From contig JASSUJ010000001.1 in assembly GCA_031963405.1 (NCBI GenBank), positions 1,798,001-1,862,000 of the forward strand: a stretch of DNA of 64,000 bases. The letters are read 5' to 3'. A program made the position numbers and the translations under genes. Of the stretch, positions 34,404-44,118 are shown in pieces (position 1 is the stretch's first letter; each line of letters starts with the position of its first letter). The notes under the pieces were generated by a model, which saw only the letters and a program-made list of their open reading frames with translations, ran no database searches and had not been told where the DNA came from. This DNA is from JASSUD01 sp031963405 (GTDB taxonomy: Bacteria > Pseudomonadota > Gammaproteobacteria > Burkholderiales > Burkholderiaceae).

Positions 34404-35972
34404 TTAAGGCAGAGGAGGCACAAGCGGTGTAGGCACGGCGACTGCCTCATTGCTTGTGTCGTTAATTGTTTCGCCTATCTCGATATGGGCTTGCTCAGTG
34501 GCTTGATTTTTTATCGTAGGTGTTCGGCTACGTTTTTTACGCCGAGGTGACGGCTGCTGTTCTTTATTACCCGCTGCAATCAAGACATCGCGTTCATTCG
34601 GTGTGCCAGCAATAAAATCATTCCACCACTCTACTAACCGCATTTCGATTTCGCCCGCCTCACCGCGCAGCACCAGAAAATCATATGCCGCTCTAAAGCG
34701 CGGATGCTCGAGCAATTTGATTGCGTGTCGACCACGCTTTTCAAGGCGCGGTTGCAAGCCCCAAATTTCCTTCATATCGCCGATGTAGCGCCTTTGCAGT
34801 GCAAGCTTTTGCATTTGCCTATCCAGCGAATCATCCATCGCTTGATACAACGCAGGAATGGGATAGTGGCCTGCCTGAATGTATTTTTGCCACAGTTCAT
34901 GCACTTCATGCCAGAGTAAAGCGGCAAATAAGAAGCCCGCCGAAACAGGTTTGCCAGCTCGTACACGCTCATCGGTACCCGTTAACGCGAGCGTGATGAA
35001 TTTTTCATGCTGAGGCTGTCCAAATACCACTTCAAGCAGCGGCAAGATGCCGTGATGTAAACCTTCAGCGCGAAGCTGTTGCAGACAGGCGAGCGCATGG
35101 CCTGAGAGGAGCAATTTAAGCATCTCATCAAACAGGCGTGCTGCTGGCACATTGCTAATCAGCGACGAGAGCTCATGTAGCGGTGCGCGTGTAGAAGCTT
35201 CAATCTCAAACCCCAGCTTGGCTGCGAAACGTACCACGCGCAACATACGCACGGGGTCTTCGCGATAACGTGTAGCTGGGTCCCCAATCATGCGTAGCAG
35301 ACGCGCACGCATGTCTGCCATGCCATTGTGATAGTCGAGTACCGTTTGCTTGGCTGGGTTGTAATACATGGCGTTGATGGTGAAATCTCGGCGCGTGACG
35401 TCTTCATGCTGAGCACCCCACACATTGTCACGCAGGACACGGCCACTGGCATCGACTGCATGCGGATGACGATCTAATTCTATGCGGCGTAGTTGACGCG
35501 TCGGCGGGGCATGAGGTTTACCTTCTTTTTTGTGGGCAGTGTTCTCGAGTGGTGCATCAACCAGTGCACGAAAAGTGGATACCTCGATAATTTCCTTGCC
35601 AAATTGCACATGCACAATCTGAAATCGTCGTCCGATAATACGCGCACGACGAAATAGTTTTTGGGCTTGCTCGGGGGTAGCATCGGTTGCTACGTCAAAA
35701 TCTTTGGGCTCGGTTCCCAGCAGCAAATCACGTACTGCACCGCCAACAATAAAGGCGTGATAGCCCGCTTGCTGTAGCGCAGTGGTTACGCGTATGGCAT
35801 TGGGTGAGATGAGCTTTGGGTCAATCCGGTGCACTTTAGCAGTTAGCACGGCTGGAGCGTGGGCCTTGCCTCTTTTACGCGATTTAGCGCGGGTAGAAGA
35901 GTATGAGCGCGCAGATCGAGTCACACTGGCTTTGGTCTGGCTAAATAATTGACGGATAAATTTAATAATCAC
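34404..35972 (-). CDS. pcnB: Poly(A) polymerase I
   Basis: Adds poly(A) tails that promote RNA decay. Nucleotidyltransferase core FIVGGAVRDLLLGTEPKDFDVATDA (about residues 74-98), the RRFQIVHVQFGKEIIEVSTFRA segment typical of PcnB rather than CCA-adding enzymes, and RRDFTINAMYYNP. Basic N-terminal and C-terminal extensions (RKRGKAHA, PRRKKRSRTP). 522 aa. The array tRNAs lack encoded CCA and would need a separate CCA-adding enzyme, which is not in this window. Confidence 0.93.
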   Translation of the reverse strand: MIIKFIRQLFSQTKASVTRSARSYSSTRAKSRKRGKAHAPAVLTAKVHRIDPKLISPNAIRVTTALQQAGYHAFIVGGAVRDLLLGTEPKDFDVATDATPEQAQKLFRRARIIGRRFQIVHVQFGKEIIEVSTFRALVDAPLENTAHKKEGKPHAPPTRQLRRIELDRHPHAVDASGRVLRDNVWGAQHEDVTRRDFTINAMYYNPAKQTVLDYHNGMADMRARLLRMIGDPATRYREDPVRMLRVVRFAAKLGFEIEASTRAPLHELSSLISNVPAARLFDEMLKLLLSGHALACLQQLRAEGLHHGILPLLEVVFGQPQHEKFITLALTGTDERVRAGKPVSAGFLFAALLWHEVHELWQKYIQAGHYPIPALYQAMDDSLDRQMQKLALQRRYIGDMKEIWGLQPRLEKRGRHAIKLLEHPRFRAAYDFLVLRGEAGEIEMRLVEWWNDFIAGTPNERDVLIAAGNKEQQPSPRRKKRSRTPTIKNQATEQAHIEIGETINDTSNEAVAVPTPLVPPLP

Positions 35973-35997
35973 GTTGTCTTAAAAAAATCGAGAATGC

Positions 35998-36080
35998 GCT
36001 AAGGAAGCGCTAAATAAATGATGAGTCGGGCAGGTTGTGAGGCGTTCCTTGCGTCCCCACGCTATGCAGACCTTCCTTAG
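35998..36080. repeat. Degenerate family-1 repeat upstream of pcnB
   Basis: Arms AAGGAAGCGCTAAATAA and CTATGCAGACCTTCCTTA are of two different subtypes and no longer pair well; it may be a recombinant of two copies. Confidence 0.45.
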
Positions 36081-36267
36081 GGTTGCCAACAGACATGGCA
36101 TTGCCCCCGGTCGATCCAACATTTTTCTTAATGGCTGGCGCGTGAGCGCGCATTAGTTAAATTCACCACCAAGCGCTTTCCTCTAGAACCTGCTCAAGTC
36201 ATCACAGTGAATTGCAATAAAGGTATGACCAAAATCAAAAAAACTATTTTTTTCATTAGGATACATT

Positions 36268-36993
36268 TTACTTGAAGCTTTGCGCTGCATCAGATACCTC
36301 AGATAACGCTGAATTGGCAAGCATTTCGCGTAGCAGGGGTAGAGTAATAGTGCGCTGCCTTTCTAATGAAAATTGATCAAGTGTATCTAGTAGTGCCATC
36401 AAGCTTGGCAGATCGCGCCTGAAGTGAGCCAGTAGATAAGCTGGGATTTCAGGCGCTAAGGTGAAACCTCGCGCCAGTGCGGCTTGTTCCAGGGCAGATA
36501 TTTTGCCCGCATCGTCTAGCTCCGCGACTTGAAAGATTAATCCCCAGCCTAGGCGTGTGCGCAGATCTTCGCGAATGGTAAGGGCAAGCGGGGGAGCACT
36601 GCCGCTGGCTGCAAATGCGCTATAAGGATAGGCATGAACCTGATTGAATAGGTTGAATGCAGCGATTTGTTGATGCGGCGATAATTTATCACAACCATCA
36701 ATGGCATAGATCGCAACAGCTGGGTCAAATTCGAAGGCTGCCAGTGGGCTATTTGGGCTAAGCAAGCGGGCGCAACTCGGCGCAGTGCTATGGCATAGAG
36801 CATGGAGTAAATGACTGCGACCGCTGCCAGGATTTCCCCAAATATAGAAAATCCGTTCTTTAAGCTGTCCGCTGGCTAATGCTGTATGTAGTTCAGCAAA
36901 ACGAGTCGTTAGCTCAAAGTTAGCGCCAACCACAAAATTATCGAAAGTTGCGCTTGGCGGCAGGCTTAAATCAAGCAATAGTTGGCGAGGCAC
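36268..36993 (-). CDS. hda: DnaA regulatory inactivator Hda
   Basis: AAA+ protein that, with the beta clamp, stimulates ATP hydrolysis by DnaA. N-terminal clamp-binding motif QLLLDLSLPP, DNFVVGAN, Walker A variant WGNPGSGRSHLLHALC, a sensor region LTIREDLRTRLGWGLIFQVAEL, and a short C-terminal helix bundle. 241 aa. Between the AI-2E permease and pcnB, a common Burkholderiaceae arrangement. Confidence 0.92.
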   Translation of the reverse strand: MPRQLLLDLSLPPSATFDNFVVGANFELTTRFAELHTALASGQLKERIFYIWGNPGSGRSHLLHALCHSTAPSCARLLSPNSPLAAFEFDPAVAIYAIDGCDKLSPHQQIAAFNLFNQVHAYPYSAFAASGSAPPLALTIREDLRTRLGWGLIFQVAELDDAGKISALEQAALARGFTLAPEIPAYLLAHFRRDLPSLMALLDTLDQFSLERQRTITLPLLREMLANSALSEVSDAAQSFK

Positions 36994-37009
36994 AGTATGA
37001 ATATAGTTA

Positions 37010-37111
37010 AGGAGGGTCTGCCTAAGCCGGTTGGCGGTATCATGCCTGATGGCTAGTGCTTAATGTATTGCCTGTGTTGGCATTTCTTGCCACCCACTTA
37101 GGCAGACCTTC
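37010..37111. repeat. Family-1 hairpin repeat upstream of hda
   Basis: 102 bp, TA at 37008-37009 and 37112-37113, arms AGGAGGGTCTGCCTAAG / CTTAGGCAGACCTTC. The core is diverged (TTGGCGGTATCATGCC). Confidence 0.7.
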
Positions 37112-37263
37112 TATAGAAAGCGTATGAAAGTATCAAGGATAAGATAAGCGCCTTGTTTTTGTGCAAATTTTGCTAAATTAGATGCTGCTTTTTTCTTAAC
37201 GCCTTAAGCAGCTGCTAAAAAACCTAGCGGCGTGCGTTATTTTTGCACAGTGCTTAATCCTAC

Positions 37264-38406
37264 TTAATGCTTATACAGCGAGCTTGCTAAATATTTGCGA
37301 CACAATTCCCGCAGCACAATCACTAAAATCGCGCTGACCGGCAGAGCGATCAAGATACCAAAAAAGCCGAACAGCTGGCCAAAGGCTAATAAAGCAAAGA
37401 TAACGGCAAGGGGATGTAAGCCAATGCGTTCGCCAACCAGGCGAGGCGTGAGAACAGAGCTTTCCAATACTTGGCCTATTGCATAAATGATGATGACTGC
37501 ACTGATGGCCCACCAATTGCCAAATTGTAGCAAGGCGATGCCAAGCGCGAGCGTCAGGCCAATGTAATAACCTACATAGGGAATCACGACTGCCAGGCCT
37601 GTGAACATACCAACGGGCAGGGCCATTTCAAAGCGAGCGAGTGATAAGCAGATTGAATAATAGGCTGCCAAGATAAGCATCACTAGCAGTTGTCCGCGCA
37701 AATATTGGGAAAGCATTTGATCGACTTCGCTGGACAGCGCCACGGCTTTTTTTACCCAACGTCGTGGAATCAAGCTACGTGTGCGCTTAAGCAATTTATG
37801 CCAATCGCATAGTAAGTAGTAAAGCACCAAAGGCACCATGACGACATTGCCAATGACCGAGATCATTACATTGCCGCCGGTGCGCACTGAGCTCCAAGCG
37901 GCTGATAACAAGGTATCGGTGTTGCCAGCCAGGTGTTTCATGGCGAAATCTTTGAAATTTAATAAATTAAAGTCCGGTGTAATGCCAAAGCGCGCTAAGC
38001 GTGGTGCATATGCTTGTTCCCAGCGTGCTAAAAGCTGGGTCATTTGCTCCTGTATCTGTGGTCCTTCTCGTTGCGTTGCGAGCATGATAAAAAGCACGAT
38101 AAAAATTACCGCAAAGATCAGCATAAGCATCATCAAAAGCGCTGCAATGCCACGCGGCACTTTATGGTTGGAAAGCCAATTAACACCAGGCTGCAAGGTG
38201 TAAGCAAGGATGATGCTGAGTAAAAACGGAGAGAGGACTGGGCCCAAGCCGCGCAGTAAAATCGCTACCAAGAGGGCAAGCGCGCCCCACAAAAAAATAT
38301 GTTTGGGGGAACTTTTCCAAGCGCTGGTCGTTTCGTTAGAGGCACCAAACTCAGCGCTAGCCCCTTCATTTAGATGCTTTTTCGGTGAGTGCCGAATTTT
38401 ATTCAA
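37264..38406 (-). CDS. AI-2E family transporter (PerM-like permease)
   Basis: Multi-pass inner-membrane protein of the AI-2E/PerM family; the substrate is unknown. Hydrophobic helices begin at LWGALALLVAILLRGLGP; the family signature VIPYVGYYIGLTLALGIALLQFG and LGVRIGLHPLAVIFALLAFGQLFGFFGILIALP-like region is near the C-terminus. The open frame extends upstream through a hairpin repeat, which would add 36 artefactual residues. I chose TTG 38406 because GGAG stands seven bases before it. 380 aa. Confidence 0.88.
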   Translation of the reverse strand: MNKIRHSPKKHLNEGASAEFGASNETTSAWKSSPKHIFLWGALALLVAILLRGLGPVLSPFLLSIILAYTLQPGVNWLSNHKVPRGIAALLMMLMLIFAVIFIVLFIMLATQREGPQIQEQMTQLLARWEQAYAPRLARFGITPDFNLLNFKDFAMKHLAGNTDTLLSAAWSSVRTGGNVMISVIGNVVMVPLVLYYLLCDWHKLLKRTRSLIPRRWVKKAVALSSEVDQMLSQYLRGQLLVMLILAAYYSICLSLARFEMALPVGMFTGLAVVIPYVGYYIGLTLALGIALLQFGNWWAISAVIIIYAIGQVLESSVLTPRLVGERIGLHPLAVIFALLAFGQLFGFFGILIALPVSAILVIVLRELCRKYLASSLYKH

Positions 38407-38439
38407 GTTATATCTCCGCGAGCTGACCGTTTTTATGAT

Positions 38440-38546
38440 GCTAAGAAACTTCTGCATAACCCCCATAGCAAAGAATGCCTTTGCTGCCAGTACAAGAGTA
38501 CGGCAAGGAGGCATGACGCTGCTCCCAGCCTATTCAGCATTTCCTA
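38440..38546. repeat. Family-1 hairpin repeat between the permease and purM
   Basis: Core GCAAAGAATGCCTTTGCTGC, then GTACGGCAAGGAGGCATGAC. The left arm AGAAACTTCTGCATAACC and right arm CCTATTCAGCATTTCCTA are of different subtypes and pair only partly. Confidence 0.65.
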
Positions 38547-38621
38547 AATGAATTTATTAATTTATTGGCGCTGGCATCAGTTAAAATCGGCATTCTACTG
38601 AATTCTTTCTTATTCTAATCG

Positions 38622-39677
38622 ATGAATCTACCAACTTCCGACGCTGGCCAAGGTGGCCTGTCTTATCAAGAGGCAGGCGTTGATATTGAGGCTGGGTATC
38701 GCCTTGTTGAACGCATTAAGCCGCTTGCGCAACGCACGCAACGCAGTGGCCTGCTCGCTGGTATTGGCGGCTTTGGCGCGTTATTTGAAGTGCCCAAAAA
38801 ATATCGTGAGCCAGTGCTTGTGTCTGGCACCGATGGCGTGGGTACAAAGCTTAAGCTAGCGTTCGAACTTAATCGGCATGACACCATTGGGCAAGATTTG
38901 GTGGCGATGTGCGTTAACGATATTTTGACGCAAGGCGCTGAGCCGCTTTTTTTCCTCGATTATTTTGCCTGCGGTAAGCTGCATGTCGATACTGCCACGA
39001 CAGTCATTAGCGGTATTGCAAAAGGTTGTGAGCTGGCCGGCTGTGCATTAATTGGCGGAGAAACCGCTGAAATGCCGGGCATGTATGCAGAAGGCGAATA
39101 TGACCTAGCCGGATTTGCAGTAGGCGCTGTAGAAAAAAGCGAAATTATCAATGGCAGCACCATCCAAGCTGATGATGTGGTACTTGGCTTAGCTTCAAGT
39201 GGTGTCCACTCGAATGGTTATTCTTTAGTACGCAAAATTATTGAGCAGGCTAAGCCAGATCTGGCGGCGGACTTTGATGGCCGTTCCTTAGCTGATGCAC
39301 TTCTGGCCCCCACCCGTATTTATGTGCAAACCGTGCTGGCGTTGCGCCAACGCATGGCGATAAAAGGGTTGGCTCATATTACGGGAGGTGGCTTGATTGA
39401 GAATATGCCGCGCATGTTGCCCAAGACGCTTAGTGTCGAGCTTAATGCGCAAGCATGGCCGTTACCGCCGCTATTTAAATGGCTGCAAGAGCAAGGAAGA
39501 ATCGCTGAGGATGAGATGCAGCGCGTGTTCAACTGTGGCATCGGTATGGCAATCGTAGTCGCGCCTGCCGATGCTGATGCAGCGCTTGCGTATCTTGTAG
39601 AGCAGGGTGAGCAAGTGTGGAAAATTGGCACTATCCATCCATGTGCTGAAGGCGATGCACAGATCGTGATACGTTGA
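38622..39677 (+). CDS. purM: Phosphoribosylformylglycinamidine cyclo-ligase (AIR synthetase)
   Basis: Fifth step of purine synthesis. LSYQEAGVDIEAGYRLVERIKPL, GGFGALFEVP, VSGTDGVGTKLKLA, GQDLVAMCVNDILTQGAEPLFFLDYFACG, GGETAEMPGMY and HITGGGLIENMPRML are all present. 351 aa, complete. Divergent from the permease gene. Confidence 0.97.
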   Translation: MNLPTSDAGQGGLSYQEAGVDIEAGYRLVERIKPLAQRTQRSGLLAGIGGFGALFEVPKKYREPVLVSGTDGVGTKLKLAFELNRHDTIGQDLVAMCVNDILTQGAEPLFFLDYFACGKLHVDTATTVISGIAKGCELAGCALIGGETAEMPGMYAEGEYDLAGFAVGAVEKSEIINGSTIQADDVVLGLASSGVHSNGYSLVRKIIEQAKPDLAADFDGRSLADALLAPTRIYVQTVLALRQRMAIKGLAHITGGGLIENMPRMLPKTLSVELNAQAWPLPPLFKWLQEQGRIAEDEMQRVFNCGIGMAIVVAPADADAALAYLVEQGEQVWKIGTIHPCAEGDAQIVIR

Positions 39678-39778
39678 TAGCCACACAGAAAGGCTTGTAT
39701 AAAACCTCTGCATAACCTTTCCCTTGCAGTCAACGAACAATTTTTATCTTTATTTTTTATTTGCACAAAAGTTTTTGC

Positions 39779-40396
39779 ATGACCGATTTTGCCTTAGCTC
39801 CCTCCACGACGAATCTTGCTTGCAGCGAAACCAATTTGATTTGGTTAGATATGGAAATGACAGGCTTGAAGCCTGACACTGACCGTATTATTGAAGTTGC
39901 GGTCGTCGTGACCGATACTAATCTTGAAGTGATGGTGGAGGGGCCGGTGCTGGCGATTCATCAGCCTGATGCAACGCTTGAGGCGATGGATCATTGGAAT
40001 CAGTCGATGCACAGCCGCTCTGGATTGATTGAGAGAGTGCGTGCTTCGACGATAGATGAAGCGCAAGCTGCCGCGCAGCTGCAAGAATTTTTGTGCCAGT
40101 ACGTGCCACCGGGCAAATCACCTATGTGCGGCAACTCAATTTGTCAGGATCGCCGTTTCATGGTTCGTTGGATGCCGCAACTAGAAGGCATGTTCCATTA
40201 CCGCAATCTTGATGTAAGTACGCTGAAGGAGCTGTGTCGCCGTTGGCAACCAGCGCTTTATCGCGGCTTTCAAAAGCGCCAGTTACACACGGCATTAGCG
40301 GATATTTACGAGTCGATTGACGAACTCAAATATTACCGCGAGCATTTTATTCGCTCGCCTTTGAATGTAGTACAGAAAGCTGTAGCACCTCTTTAG
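39779..40396 (+). CDS. orn: Oligoribonuclease
   Basis: 3'-5' exonuclease degrading 2-5 nt RNA and pGpG. DEDDh motifs: WLDMEMTGLKPDTDRIIEVA, GNSICQDRRFMVRWMP, and YRGFQKRQLHTALADIYESI with the catalytic His/Asp. ATG 39779 chosen; 205 aa with a short N-terminal extension. The stop TAG is built from the TA and first base of the following family-2 repeat, as at hrcA. Confidence 0.95.
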   Translation: MTDFALAPSTTNLACSETNLIWLDMEMTGLKPDTDRIIEVAVVVTDTNLEVMVEGPVLAIHQPDATLEAMDHWNQSMHSRSGLIERVRASTIDEAQAAAQLQEFLCQYVPPGKSPMCGNSICQDRRFMVRWMPQLEGMFHYRNLDVSTLKELCRRWQPALYRGFQKRQLHTALADIYESIDELKYYREHFIRSPLNVVQKAVAPL

Positions 40397-40537
40397 AACC
40401 CGCTCCTAGTCTCCCAAAAGTACCCTTCTTCGGGGTCGTGCGGTGCTCGGAATCCTCATGTACTCATGTACATTCCGGTTCCTGTGCTCCGGACTTCCCC
40501 AAATAAGGGCGCTTTGGGAAGACTATCAGCAGGTTTT
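40396..40537. repeat. Family-2 inverted-repeat element after orn
   Basis: About 142 bp with imperfect arms of about 40 bp (GAACCCGCTCCTAGTCTCCC against GGGAAGACTATCAGCAGGTT), TA at 40394-40395 and 40538-40539, core GGTGCTCGGAATCCTCATGT. Confidence 0.75.
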
Positions 40538-40539
40538 TA

Positions 40540-40655
40540 GGGCCTGTTCACAATCTTCAAAAGCGGATTGTGTTGGGGCTCCGTATTTAATCAAACCCTT
40601 CACCCCAACATTACGGCTTTAAGAGTGATTTTTGAGATGTTGAGCAGGCGCTTAG
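40540..40655. repeat. Family-3 inverted-repeat element
   Basis: Directly abuts the previous element. Ends GGGCCTGTTCACAATC and GATGTTGAGCAGGCGC; middle TTGGGGCTCCGTATTTAATC, shared with about 10815-10850. Confidence 0.55.
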
Positions 40656-40703
40656 ATCTGGCTTTATTCAGCGTTTCCTTAGTTTGACTGGAATAAGGTT
40701 TTG

Positions 40704-41696
40704 ATGGCTTCTTCTTTACGTGTTGTCTTCGCTGGTACGCCGCAATTTGCTGCGGTAACGCTCGCTGCTTTGCAGGCCGCGGGTTTCTCCATTCCGCTGA
40801 TTCTCACGCAGCCTGATCGGGCTGCTGGACGGAATTTGAAACTGACGCCAAGTCCTGTTAAACAGTTTGCTCTCGCACACGGCTTGCCAGTAGCACAACC
40901 TTCTTCTTTGCGACGCGCAGGGAAATTTTCCGCTGAAGCTGTAGCTGCGCTCGAACAATTGCAGGCGACACCACACGATGTCATGGTGGTGGTGGCATAC
41001 GGTTTATTGTTGCCGCAAGAAGTGCTGGAAATGCCCCGTCACGGTTGCCTGAATGTCCATGCTTCATTGCTGCCGCGCTGGCGCGGTGCAGCGCCGATTC
41101 AGCGTGCGCTGCAAGCGGGGGATAGCGAAACTGGTATTACGCTCATACAAATGGATGCAGGACTGGATACAGGGCCAATCTTGAGCACGGCAAAGATGCC
41201 GATTGAAGTTAGCGATACAAGTGCGACGCTGCAGGAAAAATTGGCTGCGCTGGGCGCACAGCTGATGGTAGAGAAATTGCATCAGCTTGAGCAGCAACGG
41301 AGTTTGCTCAGTACGCCGCAACCTGTTACAGGCGCAACTTATGCGCATAAGCTCGAGAAGCAAGAAGCCACACTTAACTGGCGCCTTCCAGCGCATGTGC
41401 TAGCGCGTCAGGTGCGTGCCTTTGATCCATTTCCCGGAAGTCGCGTTTGTGTGGATGGCACGACGCTTAAAATATGGGCAGCCGATCCGTTGACCACTCA
41501 AGCGTCAGAGACTCCAGGTAAGATTCTTAAGGTAGAGCCAGAAGGCATTACTATCGCCTGTGGTGAGAATGCATTACGTGTGACTCAATGGCAAAAGCCA
41601 GGTGGTAAAAGATTAGCTACACGTGAGTTTTTGGCAGGTTTTGCGCTGCATGAAGGGCAAAGCTTTGAGTTGGTCGAATCACACCCTGTTATTTAG
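40704..41696 (+). CDS. fmt: Methionyl-tRNA formyltransferase
   Basis: Formylates initiator Met-tRNA. RVVFAGTPQFAAVTLAAL start, NVHASLLPRWRGAAPIQRAL active-site segment, GITLIQMDAGLDTGPIL and a C-terminal tRNA-binding domain. ATG 40704 with AAGG upstream; a TTG three bases earlier is less likely. 330 aa. Confidence 0.96.
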   Translation: MASSLRVVFAGTPQFAAVTLAALQAAGFSIPLILTQPDRAAGRNLKLTPSPVKQFALAHGLPVAQPSSLRRAGKFSAEAVAALEQLQATPHDVMVVVAYGLLLPQEVLEMPRHGCLNVHASLLPRWRGAAPIQRALQAGDSETGITLIQMDAGLDTGPILSTAKMPIEVSDTSATLQEKLAALGAQLMVEKLHQLEQQRSLLSTPQPVTGATYAHKLEKQEATLNWRLPAHVLARQVRAFDPFPGSRVCVDGTTLKIWAADPLTTQASETPGKILKVEPEGITIACGENALRVTQWQKPGGKRLATREFLAGFALHEGQSFELVESHPVI

Positions 41697-41854
41697 CTCG
41701 CGTAGGTTGAGGTGAGGGATTGAATTAAATACAGAACACCCTAATCTATTTCGAGTTGGTCATTGGAATGAAGTTTTGAGGATGGTTGTGTTGGAGTTCC
41801 TTCTCCACCCCAATCTATGAGCTTAAAGTGAAATGAAACTTAGGAGGGCGTTGT

Positions 41855-42709
41855 ATGTTCAACTGGGTTAAAACCACGATGTTGATGGCTGCTATTACAG
41901 CCTTGTTTATTGTGGTGGGCGGCCTGATCGGTGGGCGTCAAGGGATGATGCTTGCATTGCTATTAGCCTGCGGGATGAATTTCTTTTCTTATTGGTTTTC
42001 TGATGCGTTGGTGTTGCGGATGTATCAGGCGCAGGAAGTGAATGCGACGACAGCGCCGCAGTTTTATGCCATGGTGCAAGAGTTGGCAAGGCGTGCTGAA
42101 TTGCCGATGCCACGCGTCTATTTAATCGAAACCGCTGCGCCAAATGCGTTTGCCACGGGTCGTAATCCGCAGCATGCTGCGGTAGCGGCGACCACCGGTA
42201 TTTTGCGTTTATTGTCTGCAGCTGAAATGCGCGGTGTGATGGCACACGAGTTAGCGCATGTTAAACACCGCGATATTTTGCTTTCAACCATCTCTGCGAC
42301 GATGGCGGGGGCGATCTCGGCTTTGGCAAACTTTGCTATGTTTTTTAGCGGGCGCGATGAAGAAGGGCAGCCAACCAATCCGATTGCAAGAATTGCTGTT
42401 GCTATACTCGCGCCGATTGCGGCTTCTTTGATTCAAATGGCCATTTCTCGCGCCCGTGAATTTGAAGCAGATCGTGGCGGGGCTGAAATCTCTGGCGACC
42501 CGCAAGCATTGGCTTCAGCGCTAGATAAAATTCATCACTATGCGGCCAATATTCCTTTTGCAACGGCTGAATCTCATCCAGAAACTGCACAGATGATGAT
42601 TATGAATCCACTTTCAGGCAAGGCGCTTGCGAACCTTTTTTCGACTCATCCGGCTACTGAAGAGCGGATTGCTCGCCTAATGGAAATGGCGCGCTCAAGC
42701 CGTACTTAA
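41855..42709 (+). CDS. htpX: Membrane metalloprotease HtpX
   Basis: Inner-membrane zinc protease for quality control of membrane proteins. Two N-terminal helices, FATGRNPQHAAVAATTGIL, HEXXH motif in MAHELAHVKHRDIL, two more hydrophobic segments, and SRAREFEADRGGAEISGDPQALASAL. 284 aa. AGGAGG lies shortly before the ATG. Nine bases precede the rsmB start, so they are cotranscribed. Confidence 0.96.
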   Translation: MFNWVKTTMLMAAITALFIVVGGLIGGRQGMMLALLLACGMNFFSYWFSDALVLRMYQAQEVNATTAPQFYAMVQELARRAELPMPRVYLIETAAPNAFATGRNPQHAAVAATTGILRLLSAAEMRGVMAHELAHVKHRDILLSTISATMAGAISALANFAMFFSGRDEEGQPTNPIARIAVAILAPIAASLIQMAISRAREFEADRGGAEISGDPQALASALDKIHHYAANIPFATAESHPETAQMMIMNPLSGKALANLFSTHPATEERIARLMEMARSSRT

Positions 42710-42717
42710 TACTTTTC

Positions 42718-44118
42718 TTGAAATATTCAGCAGCAGGTGTTGCCATCACTTACGATATAAAAAAAACGTCCTCAGCCGATAAGTCAGGGCTGATTCCAAC
42801 CACAGGCTTATTGAGTTCCCTGCCTGCCACCTCGCTCGCCTTTGCGCTCGATGGCGCAGCACAGGCGATTGAGGCTGTGCGTAGCGGCCGGGCGTTACCC
42901 GCCGTTTTGACTGCGCTTTTTCGCACAGTCAAAGAGCCTGCTGCGCGTGGTGCTATACAAGATATTGCTTATCGTACCTTGCGCGCATTAGGTAGCGCAG
43001 ACGCGCTGGTCGCGCTGTTAAGCACTAAACCGCCGGCCCCGCACGTTGCCAACGTACTTGCTTGCGCCTTTGCGCTTTTAGTTGAGCCGGAAGAGAGCGC
43101 CGCTTACGCACCATTTACGATTGTTGATCAAGCGGTACGGGCAATAGGGACGCGGCACGAAGTGTCTTATGCAAAAGGATTTGTGAACGCAATACTGCGT
43201 AATTTTTTGCGTACACGCTCAAGCTGCTTGGAAAAAATGAGGCGTGACCCGGTTGCACTTTGGAACTATCCGCGCTGGTGGATTGAAGCGGTGAAATCGG
43301 CTTGGCCAGACGCTTGGCAAAGTATTTTGACAGCAGGTAATACGCCACCACCGATGACGTTAAGGGTGAACCGCCGGCACTTAACCGTAGCTGAATATCT
43401 CAATCAATTAAAAGAAGCTGCTATCTCAGCTTATGCCACCAGCGCTAGCGCTGTGCAATTAGCTTCCCCTATGCCCGTTGAACAATTGCCAGGTTTTGCG
43501 CAGGGGCTTGTGTCGGTGCAAGATGAAGGTGCGCAGCGTGCTGCGTTTTTGTTGAATGTGGAAAATGGCATGCGCGTGTTGGATGCCTGTGCTGCGCCGG
43601 GTGGCAAAACGGGTCATTTGCTTGAGTTAGCTGACCTTGATTTGGTGGCGCTTGAAGAGAACCCTGCGCGTGCAGCACGCATCAATGAGAATTTAAAGCG
43701 CTTGCAGCTGAATGCTACGGTAGATATTGGGGATGCAGGGGCACCAGATAAGTGGTGGGATGGCCGCCCATTTGATCGGGTGTTGGCTGATGTACCGTGT
43801 TCAGCCTCAGGTATTGTGCGACGCCACCCAGATATTCGCTGGCTTAAGCGGCCCACTGATCTAAACGCGCTTGTGCTTGAGCAACGCCGTATTTTGGCAG
43901 GGCTGTGGACGCTAGTAAAACCAGGCGGTCAGTTGCTGTATGTGACCTGCTCAATTTTCCCGCAAGAAAACGAGCAGCAGGCGCAATGGTTTGTAAGCTC
44001 GCATCAAGCACAACGACTAGAGGCACCCGGCCAGCTACTTCCTGCATTAGCCACAAGTAATGATGGCTTGCAGACCGACCATGACGGATTTTTTTACGCA
44101 CTGTTTCGTAAGCCGTGA
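42718..44118 (+). CDS. rsmB: 16S rRNA m5C967 methyltransferase
   Basis: NusB-like N-terminal domain followed by an AdoMet methyltransferase domain: QDEGAQRAAFLLNVENGMRVLDACAAPGGKTGHLLEL, ADVPCSASGIVRRHPDIRWL, and the catalytic Cys loop YVTCSIFPQENE. 466 aa. TTG start at 42718. The stop codon overlaps the GTG start of the next gene. Confidence 0.94.
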   Translation: MKYSAAGVAITYDIKKTSSADKSGLIPTTGLLSSLPATSLAFALDGAAQAIEAVRSGRALPAVLTALFRTVKEPAARGAIQDIAYRTLRALGSADALVALLSTKPPAPHVANVLACAFALLVEPEESAAYAPFTIVDQAVRAIGTRHEVSYAKGFVNAILRNFLRTRSSCLEKMRRDPVALWNYPRWWIEAVKSAWPDAWQSILTAGNTPPPMTLRVNRRHLTVAEYLNQLKEAAISAYATSASAVQLASPMPVEQLPGFAQGLVSVQDEGAQRAAFLLNVENGMRVLDACAAPGGKTGHLLELADLDLVALEENPARAARINENLKRLQLNATVDIGDAGAPDKWWDGRPFDRVLADVPCSASGIVRRHPDIRWLKRPTDLNALVLEQRRILAGLWTLVKPGGQLLYVTCSIFPQENEQQAQWFVSSHQAQRLEAPGQLLPALATSNDGLQTDHDGFFYALFRKP

